Source: Candidatus Aminicenantes bacterium UBA1061 (GTDB lineage Bacteria; Acidobacteriota; Aminicenantia; Aminicenantales; Saccharicenantaceae). Taken from it: 31,668 bases of DNA. Below are positions 14,551-22,243 of the stretch, in pieces (positions within the stretch are counted from its first letter, which is position 1; each line of letters starts with the position of its first letter). Location of the stretch: NCBI GenBank assembly GCA_002316315.1, contig DCDG01000004.1:1-31668 (forward strand), given 5' to 3'. The position numbers and the translations under genes are program-made. The notes under the pieces are model-generated. The model saw only the letters and a program-made list of their open reading frames with translations, did not search any database and was not told the DNA's origin.

Positions 14551-15831
14551 ATGGCTTACACAACGTCTCTTCGTGGTTATACTTTAAAGCGTCTGGAAGA
14601 AATCGGGCGGGCTGATATCATTGTGGGCATACCATGTTTTAATAACGACAAGACCATCGCTCATGTCATGCAGATGGTCAGCCATGGGCTGGACAAATTC
14701 TACAGCAATTCCAGGAATCTCATTTTCATTGCTGATGGCGGCTCGACCGATGATACCAGAGAAGAGGCCAAAGAATTTCAGATCAAGCCCTGGCAGGAAA
14801 AGCTGGTCTCCATCTATCGTGGGATAAGTGGTAAAGGCTCAGCCCTGCGTTCGGTGTTTGAGGCCGCCTGCCGGCTCAAGGTTAAGGCCTGTGCGGTCGT
14901 TGATGCCGATCTGAGAAGCATTACTTCTGATTGGGTCTTTAATCTGCTCAACCCCGTGCTGGAGAAAGGCTATGACTTCGTCGCTCCGGTTTATAGCCGT
15001 CATAAATATGATGGCACGATTACCAATAACATTGTCTATAACCTCACCCGTGCTCTTTACGGCAAAAGAATTCGTCAACCAATTGGCGGTGATTTTGCTT
15101 TCAGCCTGCCTGTGGCCGATTTTTATATGAATCAGGAAGTCTGGGAAACTGACGTCGCTCGCTATGGCATAGATATCTGGATGACAACCAAAGCTATCAT
15201 ACAGGATTTTAAAATCTGTCAGGCTAATCTAGGGGTTAAAATTCACGATGTAAAAGATCCGGCTAAGCACCTCGGACCGATGTTCAGGCAGGTTCTCTGG
15301 GTGTTATTTACCCTGATGGAACAGCATGAAAGCTACTGGAAAATGATTCAAGGCAGCCAGCCGGTGCCTACCCTGGGAGAGATAGAAGCCAGAGAGCCAG
15401 AGGCAGTGGAAGTTACCCTGCCTGAGTTGATTTACAGATTTAAAGTTGGTTATCAGCAGTTCTCGCCATTGTGGAAGGAGATATTTTCAGAAGAAGTTTT
15501 TCAGGCGATAGAGAAAGCCGCCCGGTTACCAGTTGTAGAGTTTTCCCTGCCCATTGAAAGCTGGGTTAAGATTTTGTATGAACTGGCCGCCACCTTTCAC
15601 GCCTGGTCAAGAAACCGGTTCAAAATTATTGAGCTGGTGACGCCGCTTTATTATGGGCGCCTGGCAGATTTTGTGCGAAGCACCTGGGAGATGGATTCGA
15701 TAGAAGCCGAAAAAGTCGTTGAGGAACAGGCTCAGATTTTTGAAGACAATAAGGACTATTTGCTGCGGATGTGGGAAGAAAAAGCCAGGCTGCCCGAAAA
15801 CAGTGCCAGCGATTGGCAAATTTATGATTGA
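14551..15831 (+). CDS. GT-A glycosyltransferase, candidate glucosylglycerate-type synthase
   Basis: A 426-residue cytoplasmic glycosyltransferase with a GT2-like N-terminal domain: IIVGIPCFNNDKTIAHV (residues 23-39), FIADGGSTDDT, GISGKGSALRSVFE, the metal-binding D118-A-D120 in VVDADLRSI, and RQPIGGDFAFS (175-185). The C-terminal 180 residues are helical. It belongs to a family of bacterial transferases in which, as I recall it, a glucosylglycerate synthase of Persephonella marina is included, but I cannot confirm this here. With gpgS and its phosphatase about 5 kb away, it may make glucosylglycerate directly or extend it with a second sugar. The start has no ribosome binding site and sits directly after a strong promoter. 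No signal or membrane segment is seen. Glycosyltransferase is firm, substrate is not. Confidence 0.8.
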   Translation: MAYTTSLRGYTLKRLEEIGRADIIVGIPCFNNDKTIAHVMQMVSHGLDKFYSNSRNLIFIADGGSTDDTREEAKEFQIKPWQEKLVSIYRGISGKGSALRSVFEAACRLKVKACAVVDADLRSITSDWVFNLLNPVLEKGYDFVAPVYSRHKYDGTITNNIVYNLTRALYGKRIRQPIGGDFAFSLPVADFYMNQEVWETDVARYGIDIWMTTKAIIQDFKICQANLGVKIHDVKDPAKHLGPMFRQVLWVLFTLMEQHESYWKMIQGSQPVPTLGEIEAREPEAVEVTLPELIYRFKVGYQQFSPLWKEIFSEEVFQAIEKAARLPVVEFSLPIESWVKILYELAATFHAWSRNRFKIIELVTPLYYGRLADFVRSTWEMDSIEAEKVVEEQAQIFEDNKDYLLRMWEEKARLPENSASDWQIYD

Positions 15832-15836
15832 TATAG

Positions 15837-15861
15837 AGCGGTGACGTAATACTCTGTCCCC
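15837..15861 (+). repeat. REP-like element, copy A
   Basis: A 25-bp element beginning AGCGGTGACGTAATACTC and ending in a run of C. It matches the reverse complement of 16353-16377 at 22 of 25 positions and is itself an imperfect hairpin (GGTGAC/GTCCCC). It starts 6 bp after the glycosyltransferase stop and touches the stop codon of the Mut7-C gene by one base. Confidence 0.6.
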
Positions 15862-16340
15862 TATAACCTTGTGAATCGCCTCAATTTTTTGTCCATGTCG
15901 CGGAAGTGTGAGCCTTTCCAAAAGACGCGGCCGCAAACCGGGCAAAGGACGAAGACAGAAGCCTGCTCATAAACAAAGGGTGGGACTAAATTTTTGGCCC
16001 GGGACTTCGGAAGGGTTTTTAGTTGAGCATTGCAATCCAGGCAGCGCGAGTTGGAATTTATCTCTTCTCTGAGCTTAAAATGATCAAGGACCTGTTCAAC
16101 CTGTTCCTCCCAGCGTTCACTTTCAATCAGTAGTACTCTTTCCTGCAGGGACTTCCGCTTTCTGGCTTTATTTATTAACTCATGGTCACGAGTCAAGATA
16201 ATGCGGTTTTCTTTTTCCGCCAGTTCAATTAGCCTAGCATCCTCGATTTTTGAGTAATAGCTGACATCAAAGCCCAGGAGGCGCAGCCAGCGGGCCAACT
16301 TCCCCACCATGCAATCTGCTATGAACCGGAATCTATTCAT
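15861..16340 (-). CDS. Mut7-C RNase-domain protein (PIN-like) with zinc ribbon
   Basis: A 159-residue protein of the Mut7-C family. The N-terminal PIN-like part shows FIADCMVGKLARWLRLLGFD with conserved D9 and IILTRDHEL with D52, residues expected to bind metal in a putative RNase active site. The C-terminal zinc ribbon has C100-x2-C103 and C133-x2-C136 (CPVCGRVFWKGSH). I chose the ATG at 16340; a TTG two codons upstream is possible, and the ribosome binding site is weak either way. The gene is bracketed by two inverted REP-like elements and lies between genes it has no evident link with. No antitoxin-like partner is seen, so a toxin role is not supported. Biological role of the family is unknown. 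Confidence 0.85.
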   Translation of the reverse strand: MNRFRFIADCMVGKLARWLRLLGFDVSYYSKIEDARLIELAEKENRIILTRDHELINKARKRKSLQERVLLIESERWEEQVEQVLDHFKLREEINSNSRCLDCNAQLKTLPKSRAKNLVPPFVYEQASVFVLCPVCGRVFWKGSHFRDMDKKLRRFTRL

Positions 16341-16352
16341 AGTCAACCTAAT

Positions 16353-16377
16353 AGGGACGGAGTGTTACGTCACCGCT
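16353..16377 (-). repeat. REP-like element, copy B (inverted relative to copy A)
   Basis: The reverse complement matches copy A (15837-15861) at 22 of 25 positions. It lies 12 bp upstream of the Mut7-C start codon and touches the stop codon of the metal transporter gene by one base. Together the two copies frame a 541-bp unit holding one gene. Confidence 0.6.
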
Positions 16378-17093
16378 TATAAACCAAGAAATTGGACAGC
16401 CAGGCCTGAAATAAAGATGACTCCGCCGGCCAGAGCATGCGAATACCTTTCGAGCTTGCCCAGTTTGACAAAACTCAAGCCCCAGCTGGACAGAGCAATG
16501 ATGGTCAGCATGGTCAGAATGGTGGCCAGTCCAAAAGCGGCTGTCACCATGATAACACCACTCATCGAATGCTGGGCAGCGGGATACATGACCAGCGGGA
16601 TCAGCGGCTCGCACGGCCCAAAGACAAAGATCAAGAACAATACCCAGGGAGTTATATTTTCTTTTTCCCTTCCCTTTTCCTCATGGATATGAAGGTGCCC
16701 GCCTTCGTGGCTATGTGTATGGAGATGAACTTCACCATCGGCATGATAATGGAGATGAGTATGAGGCTTTGCTCGGTAGGCTTTTCTCAAACCCCAGACC
16801 AGATAAACCAGCCCGAAACCAATCAGCAGCCAGGCAGCAATCGTCCCCCGTGTTGATTCAACTCTTTCCAGATGCCCGATAGCCAGCCCCAGTCCCACTC
16901 CCAGAAATCCCAGGATAACGGAGCTCAGGACATGCCCCAGACCACACAGAGCCGAAACAATCATGGTCTTTGACAACCGCCAGTTCCTGGCCCGAGCAAT
17001 GGCAATAAACGGCACGTAGTGATCAGGCCCGATGACCGTATGAACGAATCCTAAGGTCACAGCCGTCCCTACCAGAAGCCAGATATTCTGCAT
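16377..17093 (-). CDS. NicO/UreH-like metal (nickel/cobalt) transporter with His-rich loop
   Basis: A 238-residue inner-membrane protein with about six hydrophobic segments. The first carries H18-x5-D24-H25 (FVHTVIGPDHYVPF), the metal-selectivity type motif of nickel/cobalt permeases and UreH/HupE-like proteins. A cytoplasmic or periplasmic loop at residues 109-140 is packed with 11 histidines in H-x-H pairs (HTHLHYH, HLHTHSH, HLHIH), an evident metal-binding segment. Later signatures are FVFGPCEPLIPLVMYPAA and GGVIFISGLAVQF. A ribosome binding site GAGGTGA precedes the ATG. It begins 24 bp after the 3' end of tRNA-Ala on the same strand, so it may be cotranscribed. No hydrogenase or urease genes are nearby, leaving the metal open; efflux is possible as well as uptake. 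Confidence 0.8.
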   Translation of the reverse strand: MQNIWLLVGTAVTLGFVHTVIGPDHYVPFIAIARARNWRLSKTMIVSALCGLGHVLSSVILGFLGVGLGLAIGHLERVESTRGTIAAWLLIGFGLVYLVWGLRKAYRAKPHTHLHYHADGEVHLHTHSHEGGHLHIHEEKGREKENITPWVLFLIFVFGPCEPLIPLVMYPAAQHSMSGVIMVTAAFGLATILTMLTIIALSSWGLSFVKLGKLERYSHALAGGVIFISGLAVQFLGL

Positions 17094-17117
17094 AAGTCAC
17101 TCACCTCTCATGGAAAA

Positions 17118-17190
17118 TGGACGGTAGGGGACTCGAACCCCCGACCTCAGCGTTGCGAACGCCGCGCTCTCCCAGCTGAGCTAACCGCCC
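17118..17190 (-). tRNA. tRNA-Ala(CGC)
   Basis: A 73-nt cloverleaf on the minus strand: acceptor GGGCGGT/ACCGTCC, D arm GCTC/GAGC with AGCTGGGA loop, anticodon stem CGGCG/CGCTG with loop TTCGCAA (anticodon CGC, codon GCG), five-base variable loop, T stem GGGGG/CCCCT with TTCGAGT loop, discriminator A. The G3:U70 pair in the acceptor is the alanine identity element. CCA is not encoded. Confidence 0.97.
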
Positions 17191-17516
17191 ATGCTTGCTC
17201 GACAGATATTAAACTGCGCACTATTCAGCTACGCATTAAATTTAACCAAATCCGTTACTAATTTACCATTTTAAGCTGTTTTTTTCTACCGGCCGGCCAG
17301 GTGTCCGGAAGATATTCTCATTTTCTCCGAAATTTAAGCTCCTATCTAGTTTGGTTTAAGAGCTAGACGAACGCCTGCCGCATCAGGCACTTCAAATAGT
17401 ATCAGATCGTCACAATGAAAATCTGAACACTTTTATTCGAATTATAGCCGCTTTTGCCTGGTTACCTAACAGGATCAATGTATCCCGAAGATAAATGTGC
17501 TGATCGCGATGCCAGT
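17191..17516. other. Intergenic region, 326 bp
   Basis: Lies between tRNA-Ala and the purM stop. No gene is supported. A hairpin GCCTG (17373-17377) / CAGGC (17384-17388) with a 6-nt loop is the only clear structure; it has no T tract. The tRNA promoter should be here but I could not identify a convincing pair of boxes. Confidence 0.5.
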
Positions 17517-18518
17517 TTACTCAATAACCACTTCATGCTGGCCCTTTACCAGCTCACCGATGATATAAGCCTTCTCACCCAGCTTCTCCAAGAGCCTGAC
17601 CGCAGCTTCAGCTTCTTTCTTCGCCACCACCGCCACCAGGCCGATCCCCATATTGAGCGTGCGAAACATTTCTCTATCGGCTATTTCTCCGCGTCGCTGA
17701 ATTTCCTTAAACAGACGCGGTACCGGCCAGCTCCCCCGTTTGATTCTGACCTGCAATCCTTCCGGAATAACCCGCGGGATATTGTCATAAAAACCACCGC
17801 CGGTAATATGAGCCATAGCTTTGATTTCAATTTTCTTCAGGACCTGAAGCACAACCGGTGTATAAATTTTTGTCGGCTTGAGAAGCTGTCGGCCCCAGTC
17901 GCCCTTTAGCTCTTTCTCCGTAAAAACCCGCCGGGCCAGCGAATAGCCGTTGCTATGAAGTCCGGATGAAGCCAATCCGATGACCTTATCACCAGGACGG
18001 CAGTGGCGGCCATCAATTATTTTACCGGCATCAACCAACCCGACACAGAAACCGGCCAGATCCCATTTACCGGGCTCATAGAGTCCAGGCAGCTCCGCCG
18101 TTTCTCCGCCAATCAGGGCGCAATTAGCCTGCCGGCAGCCGCGAGCGATACCCTTAACCACCTGTAGTAGTTGATTTTTATCGAGTCGTCCGCAGGCAAT
18201 ATAATCAAGGAAAAAGAGCGGCTCCGCTCCGACGACCGCCACATCATCAACATTCATGGCCACCAGATCAATCCCAATGGTGTCATACTTCTTCAGGAGA
18301 TCAGCAATCATGAGCTTGGTGCCTACCCCATCGGTTGACGAAACCAGAACTGGCTTCTTCATCCCTTTAAGCCGCGGGGCGAAAAGCCCGCCAAACCCGC
18401 CGACTGAGCCCAGAACTTCAGGTCGTTCGGTCATCTTTACCAGTGGCTTGAGTTTCTTTACAAAATCATTGGCTTCATCTATGTTGACACCCGCTTTTTT
18501 ATAAGTCAGTCCGGCCAT
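17517..18518 (-). CDS. purM: Phosphoribosylformylglycinamidine cyclo-ligase (AIR synthase)
   Basis: A 333-residue enzyme of purine biosynthesis that closes FGAM to AIR using ATP; cytoplasmic homodimer. All family motifs are visible in order: TYKKAGVNIDEAN, GGFGGLFAP, SSTDGVGTKLMIA, GIDLVAMNVDDVAVVGAEPL, DYIACG, ALIGGETAELPG, GLASSGLHSNGYSL, HITGGGFYDNIPRV and LNMGIG. Length is close to the usual 340-350. GGAGAGG upstream of the ATG serves as ribosome binding site. It is not in a pur operon here: the neighbours are a tRNA and a propeller lipoprotein. The 5' untranslated region is nearly pure purine for some 45 nt. The assignment is firm. Confidence 0.97.
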   Translation of the reverse strand: MAGLTYKKAGVNIDEANDFVKKLKPLVKMTERPEVLGSVGGFGGLFAPRLKGMKKPVLVSSTDGVGTKLMIADLLKKYDTIGIDLVAMNVDDVAVVGAEPLFFLDYIACGRLDKNQLLQVVKGIARGCRQANCALIGGETAELPGLYEPGKWDLAGFCVGLVDAGKIIDGRHCRPGDKVIGLASSGLHSNGYSLARRVFTEKELKGDWGRQLLKPTKIYTPVVLQVLKKIEIKAMAHITGGGFYDNIPRVIPEGLQVRIKRGSWPVPRLFKEIQRRGEIADREMFRTLNMGIGLVAVVAKKEAEAAVRLLEKLGEKAYIIGELVKGQHEVVIE

Positions 18519-19056
18519 CGGCCTCTCCTTTCTTCTTTTCTTCTTTCTTTTTTTCTTGTTTCTTATTTTTTGGTTTAGCAGATTCAGAAGTCTTATCCCT
18601 GCTTATAATTATCATTCTGCCCTTTATTAGTCAATTAAATGTATCATTAAAATGGGGTCGGGCCAACCGATTTCCATTATATTCAATAATTTAACATCGT
18701 ACCCGCACAGAATATAGTTTTCCTTCTAGTCTTAGTAACCCATCTAAAGAGTAAGGAGTCCAAAGCCACAGATCTTACTTTTTTACCTAAAGCCCTCAGT
18801 AAGGCTAATGGCTTGATAAGGCTTGAAAACTAAATCTTCTTTGTTTTATCTAATTTCGTCTTTCAGAGATTAACTTATTGATAATAAATTAGTTCCCCTG
18901 GCGCGACTTCACCTTGTCCAAAAAGTCCCGATTACGATCCAGGCTGACGATCAAGCCTGGCTGCCACTGTTTTATAAAGAACAGCCACTTCATACCAATT
19001 GGCACCGGATTAATACCACGTTATATCGTCCGGTACCCAGGCCTCTTCACCCGTGC
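18519..19056. other. Intergenic region, 538 bp, purM upstream and possible micro-ORFs
   Basis: The purM-proximal part (18524-18567) is a polypyrimidine tract on plus, that is a polypurine leader of purM. A possible purM promoter on minus is TTGACT (18629-18634) with GATAAT (18608-18613), but the 15-nt spacer is short. At the far end lie two small minus-strand frames, 19010-19060 (16 codons, starting in an ATGA overlap with the lipoprotein stop) and 18889-18993 (34 codons). A 7-bp inverted repeat CCAGGCT (18939-18945) / AGCCTGG (18954-18960) lies in the second. Coding status is unproven. Confidence 0.4.
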
Positions 19057-20178
19057 TCATTTCCACTCCAGGGCGTAGCGCTTGACGAGACGCATACCTT
19101 CTGCATCTTCTTCAATCGTATAAAGCTTGCCGTATTTAATAGCAATAGCCCTGTCCGGCAGTACAACTCTGGCTACATACCGCCCGTCAGCATCAAAGAC
19201 ATCATAGATGACGCCTTTTTCTACCTTCTCCTTGGTATAAGGCCTGACATAAAGCCAGCCACGCTCATCCATGACAAAATCCTGGAAGGCAGGAAAATAT
19301 TTGGACCATTCGATAGTGACCTCTGAGGGAGCGCCTTCTTCTCCGAAGAGTTCCTTGGCTTTCTTGTCCTTATCTTCCTGGGTTAATATCTCAGGGTCGT
19401 AATTTTTGACTATCTTCCTGACGATTTTTCCCTCTGCATTCACCACATTAAATACATATTCGGTCGTCTTTCCCCAGAGCACATTGCCGTCAGCAGTGAA
19501 ACCAAAATAAATATAGGGCAGGAAAGGATTGAAAACTGGATATTTGGCCATTTGCACAGATGCCACTGTCAAAAGCGGTTTCAGCTCGGAGTCAAACCAG
19601 ATGAGCTCTTCTCTGGCTTCCTCACCTACTACCATCTGAGTGGCTATAATATCTCCCTCAGTTTTTACTTTGACCTCCATAAAACTTCGCGTCTTGTCAG
19701 GCAGAGCTCTGATAAACTGGCCATCAAGGCCAAAGATAACGACCTGGCGCGATAGACTATCGCAGACGGCGAGGCTTTGTTGAGGTGTAAGGTAGAAACC
19801 CCTGGGCCCTTGAAATTCACCTGGCCCCTGACCTCCCCTGCCAATGGCTCTGATGAAATTGCCCTGTGGGTCATAAACCTTGATCTGAACGGCTTTATCA
19901 TCAAGCACATAGATATTTCCGGCTTGATCCGCTTCAACGGCTCTTGGATTAAGCAGCATGGCCTCCTCATTGCCTGTTTTCCCGAGCACCAGTTCCTCTT
20001 TTAGCGACAGAGTCGAAGGCACGCCCTGCAGCGGCACCGGCTTTTTCGGATTATAAACGACGGTAACGCCATCCTCTTTTTTAATCTCAATCTTTTCCTC
20101 CCGGCTGCAAGCTGAAACCAAGAAAAAAGCCAGAAGAAGACAAACTAAGAGCAATCCCGAAACCCACGATTTTTTCAT
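19057..20178 (-). CDS. Six-bladed beta-propeller lipoprotein
   Basis: A 373-residue lipoprotein. The N-terminus has a lipoprotein signal with lipobox LVSAC, lipidated C24, after hydrophobic LLLVCLLLAFFL. The rest is an NHL-like six-bladed propeller: NIYVLDDKAVQIKVYDPQGNF, RAIGRGGQGPGEFQGPRGFYL, VCDSLSRQVVIFGLDGQF and the closing YVARVVLPDRAIAIKYGKLY. The G-x-G-P-x-E-F motif is shared with the propeller at 12605-13744, so the two are paralogues. No enzyme motif is visible; a ligand-binding or signalling role is likely. AAGGAGG five bases before the ATG supports the start. Two ATG-starting micro-frames follow the stop codon. Confidence 0.82.
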   Translation of the reverse strand: MKKSWVSGLLLVCLLLAFFLVSACSREEKIEIKKEDGVTVVYNPKKPVPLQGVPSTLSLKEELVLGKTGNEEAMLLNPRAVEADQAGNIYVLDDKAVQIKVYDPQGNFIRAIGRGGQGPGEFQGPRGFYLTPQQSLAVCDSLSRQVVIFGLDGQFIRALPDKTRSFMEVKVKTEGDIIATQMVVGEEAREELIWFDSELKPLLTVASVQMAKYPVFNPFLPYIYFGFTADGNVLWGKTTEYVFNVVNAEGKIVRKIVKNYDPEILTQEDKDKKAKELFGEEGAPSEVTIEWSKYFPAFQDFVMDERGWLYVRPYTKEKVEKGVIYDVFDADGRYVARVVLPDRAIAIKYGKLYTIEEDAEGMRLVKRYALEWK

Positions 20179-20661
20179 CTCCGCCTCCTTAACGTGAATT
20201 AGATAAATTATTCTATTTTTGTCCTTATCAGATCACCCAGCTCAGTTCTTCTTACTTAATACTTCTCGCTATCAGCGCCTCGCCTGCATTACATGACATA
20301 CATTACATAAGATAGCCGACCGGCGGCGATTTCCTTAAATCAAGCCAGCTGCTCTGATTTTTTTCTCTCAATTTCTATTTTCATTATCTATTTTTATTCT
20401 TTGTTACTCCGGCCTGGACCAGCCACAATGTGGGCTGATGAATTAAAATGAATAAACGAATAGACAACCCGGCCAGGTTAATAAACTACCGCCAGCATTG
20501 GCTCCTATACCCCTATGTTTGCTCCAGGACTTCTCACTCTTATTATTCGTATGCTCCCCATTTAAGGGCCAATTTCAAATATATGTCCTCAAAAAATCCC
20601 TGTCAATGATAAAATTTTGCCGGCACAAGCAGCCTTCAAAAGGTCACAATTGGAGCCACAA
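20179..20661. other. Divergent intergenic region, no gene seen
   Basis: Separates the propeller lipoprotein from the DDAH-like gene. A direct repeat CATTACAT occurs at 20287-20294 and 20301-20308, 14 nt apart start to start, upstream of the lipoprotein gene. No coding frame with a ribosome binding site or family resemblance is evident. Confidence 0.4.
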
Positions 20662-20690
20662 TTGCCAGGCGCCTGTCTTTGCTTTAAGAT
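20662..20690 (+). promoter_or_regulatory. Sigma-70 promoter of the DDAH-like gene, near-leaderless
   Basis: TTGCCA (20662-20667) and TAAGAT (20685-20690) are 17 nt apart. The -10 ends 9 bp before the ATG at 20700, so the transcript would begin at or within a few bases of that codon. No ribosome binding site precedes it. Confidence 0.5.
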
Positions 20691-20699
20691 AAACACATC

Positions 20700-21581
20700 A
20701 TGGCAAAAAAATTCGGGGCACAAAATATGACCGGCAAGCTGACCCGGGTGGTATTGAAAAGACCAGCCGAGGCTTTCCTGAGCCCGGAGAAAATCAAGCG
20801 GGAATGGAAGCGACTCGGCTTTCTCGCCCCGCCCGACCTCGAAAAGGCGAGCCAGGAATTCAGTCAGCTGGAAGAAATCCTCCGCCAGGAAGGAGTGGAA
20901 ATACTATATTTGCCAGCTGATGAAAGAACCACCCTGGACTCAATTTACAGTCACGATCCGGTGATTATAACTGACGCCGGAGGCATCATTCTTCAGATGG
21001 GTAAGAAGGAAAGAGCCGGCGAGCCAGAAGCCCTGGAAGAGGCGCTTCGCAGCTGGGGCCTCCCTATTCTCGGACGGCTGACCGGCACCGCTACGGCTGA
21101 AGGCGGCGACCTTCTCTGGCTGGATGAAAAAACACTAATCGCCGGTCGCAGTTTCAGAACCAATCAGGAAGGAATCTCGCAGCTTCAAGAAATTTTGCGG
21201 CCACTTGGAGTTGAGGTCATTGCCTATGACCTGCCCTGCTGGCAAGGGCCGGGTGAAGTCCTTCATCTGATGAGTTTTATCAGCTTGCTGGATACTAACC
21301 TGGCTGTTGTTTATAGGCGGCTTTTGCCTGTTGCCTTCTATGAACTGCTTCTAACCAGAGGCTTCGAGCTCATTGAGATTCCTGAAGAAGAGTTCGCCAC
21401 CCAGGGCTGTAACGTCCTGGCCATTGCCCCACGGCGGGTCGTCCTGCTTAAAGGCAATCCTGTCACCGCCAATCGCCTGCGCCAGGCTGGCTGTCTGGTC
21501 TATGAACTTTCCGGTGAGGAAATCGCCTTCAAAGGTTCGGGTGGCCCAAGCTGCCTGACCCGCCCCCTCTGCCGGGTGTAG
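20700..21581 (+). CDS. Dimethylargininase/arginine deiminase-like amidinohydrolase
   Basis: A 293-residue protein of the guanidino-modifying (DDAH/arginine deiminase/amidinotransferase) superfamily, which hydrolyses methylated arginine or related guanidino compounds. The pentein catalytic residues are recognisable: D86 in YSHDPVI, E134-G-G-D137, H189 in VLHLMSFIS and the nucleophile C285 in GSGGPSCLTRPL. Length is right for DDAH-like enzymes. The ATG at 20700 has no ribosome binding site but follows a promoter closely; an in-frame ATG at 20727 with GGGG eight bases ahead is an alternative and would remove nine residues. It stands alone. The exact substrate, such as dimethylarginine versus arginine, cannot be decided from sequence. 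Confidence 0.82.
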   Translation: MAKKFGAQNMTGKLTRVVLKRPAEAFLSPEKIKREWKRLGFLAPPDLEKASQEFSQLEEILRQEGVEILYLPADERTTLDSIYSHDPVIITDAGGIILQMGKKERAGEPEALEEALRSWGLPILGRLTGTATAEGGDLLWLDEKTLIAGRSFRTNQEGISQLQEILRPLGVEVIAYDLPCWQGPGEVLHLMSFISLLDTNLAVVYRRLLPVAFYELLLTRGFELIEIPEEEFATQGCNVLAIAPRRVVLLKGNPVTANRLRQAGCLVYELSGEEIAFKGSGGPSCLTRPLCRV

Positions 21582-22151
21582 CAATTCTGGCATTTTGTAG
21601 CTCTACAGAACCCCTTTAGATTTTCCTAACGATGTCGCCATAACCTCTACTTTTGTCGCCAGCGGCTGCCTTGTCCAGCTTCTATTCTATATTTTTTATT
21701 GCTCCGATAGATTTGACGATATTTCTTTTCATATAAAAAATGCTCTTGTCCATTGACATCCGCATTTCAATGGGGGACAAAAAAACGAACCAACTCCATC
21801 CCTCCATCGCATGCCTATCCAAAATATCGATAACCAGAATAAATTTTGCTTGAATTTTATTTTGCTGTTTTATATTCTGTTTTCTAGATAATTTTTAAAG
21901 ACTTGCCAGATGGTAAAGTTTTAGGGGCAAAGGGATTGATAACCAGGCGGTATCGTTTTTCGGTTTGGCTAAATTTTATTGGGGGGCAGGCTGGGCACTT
22001 CGTGGACAGAATATATAGAGTATCGATTTTAATAAAGTATTTTTATCGGACTATTAGACACTTCAATCCCAAGTTTAATCCTCAGTCCATAAAAGTCGTA
22101 TCAAAAACCAATATCAATCAGCGATCATATGAAATGGTTTTTGCCGACAGC
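21582..22151. other. Intergenic region before the cas operon
   Basis: No gene is supported. A 118-codon frame (21903-22259) overlaps the cas8b start and has no family resemblance. Base composition becomes AT-rich here. A possible promoter is TTGCTG (21862-21867) with TAGATA (21885-21890) at 17 nt. Nothing resembling a transposase or integrase remnant was seen. Confidence 0.5.
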
Positions 22152-22173
22152 CCGGGTGATTATAATTACCCGG
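22152..22173 (+). promoter_or_regulatory. Near-perfect 22-bp palindrome over a TATAAT box upstream of cas8b
   Basis: Arms CCGGGT (22152-22157) and ACCCGG (22168-22173) surround ATTATAAT (22159-22166); only one symmetric pair (22158/22167) breaks the symmetry. A perfect -10 hexamer TATAAT sits at 22161-22166. A poor -35 is all that is available upstream, so an activator or an extended -10 may be needed. A dimeric regulator bound here would control the whole cas operon, whose first codon lies 70 bp downstream. Confidence 0.5.
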
Positions 22174-22243
22174 ATCATAAAAAACATAATGATTTTTCTC
22201 ATCGAAGTAAAATTTGCTTAAGTCAATTAAAGGAGCAATTATC

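Noticed and set aside
15861..16340. Mut7-C protein as toxin of a toxin-antitoxin pair
   Set aside because: No small antitoxin-like gene adjoins it, and neighbours are a glycosyltransferase and a metal transporter.
17373..17388. Hairpin GCCTG/CAGGC as purM terminator
   Set aside because: Stem of only five pairs with no T tract on either side.
1405..17429. 15-mer TGAAAATCTGAACAC shared between the ygiQ-like gene (about 1405) and the spacer at about 17415
   Set aside because: A single 15-base match is expected by chance at about this level in 31 kb on both strands, and the flanks do not match.
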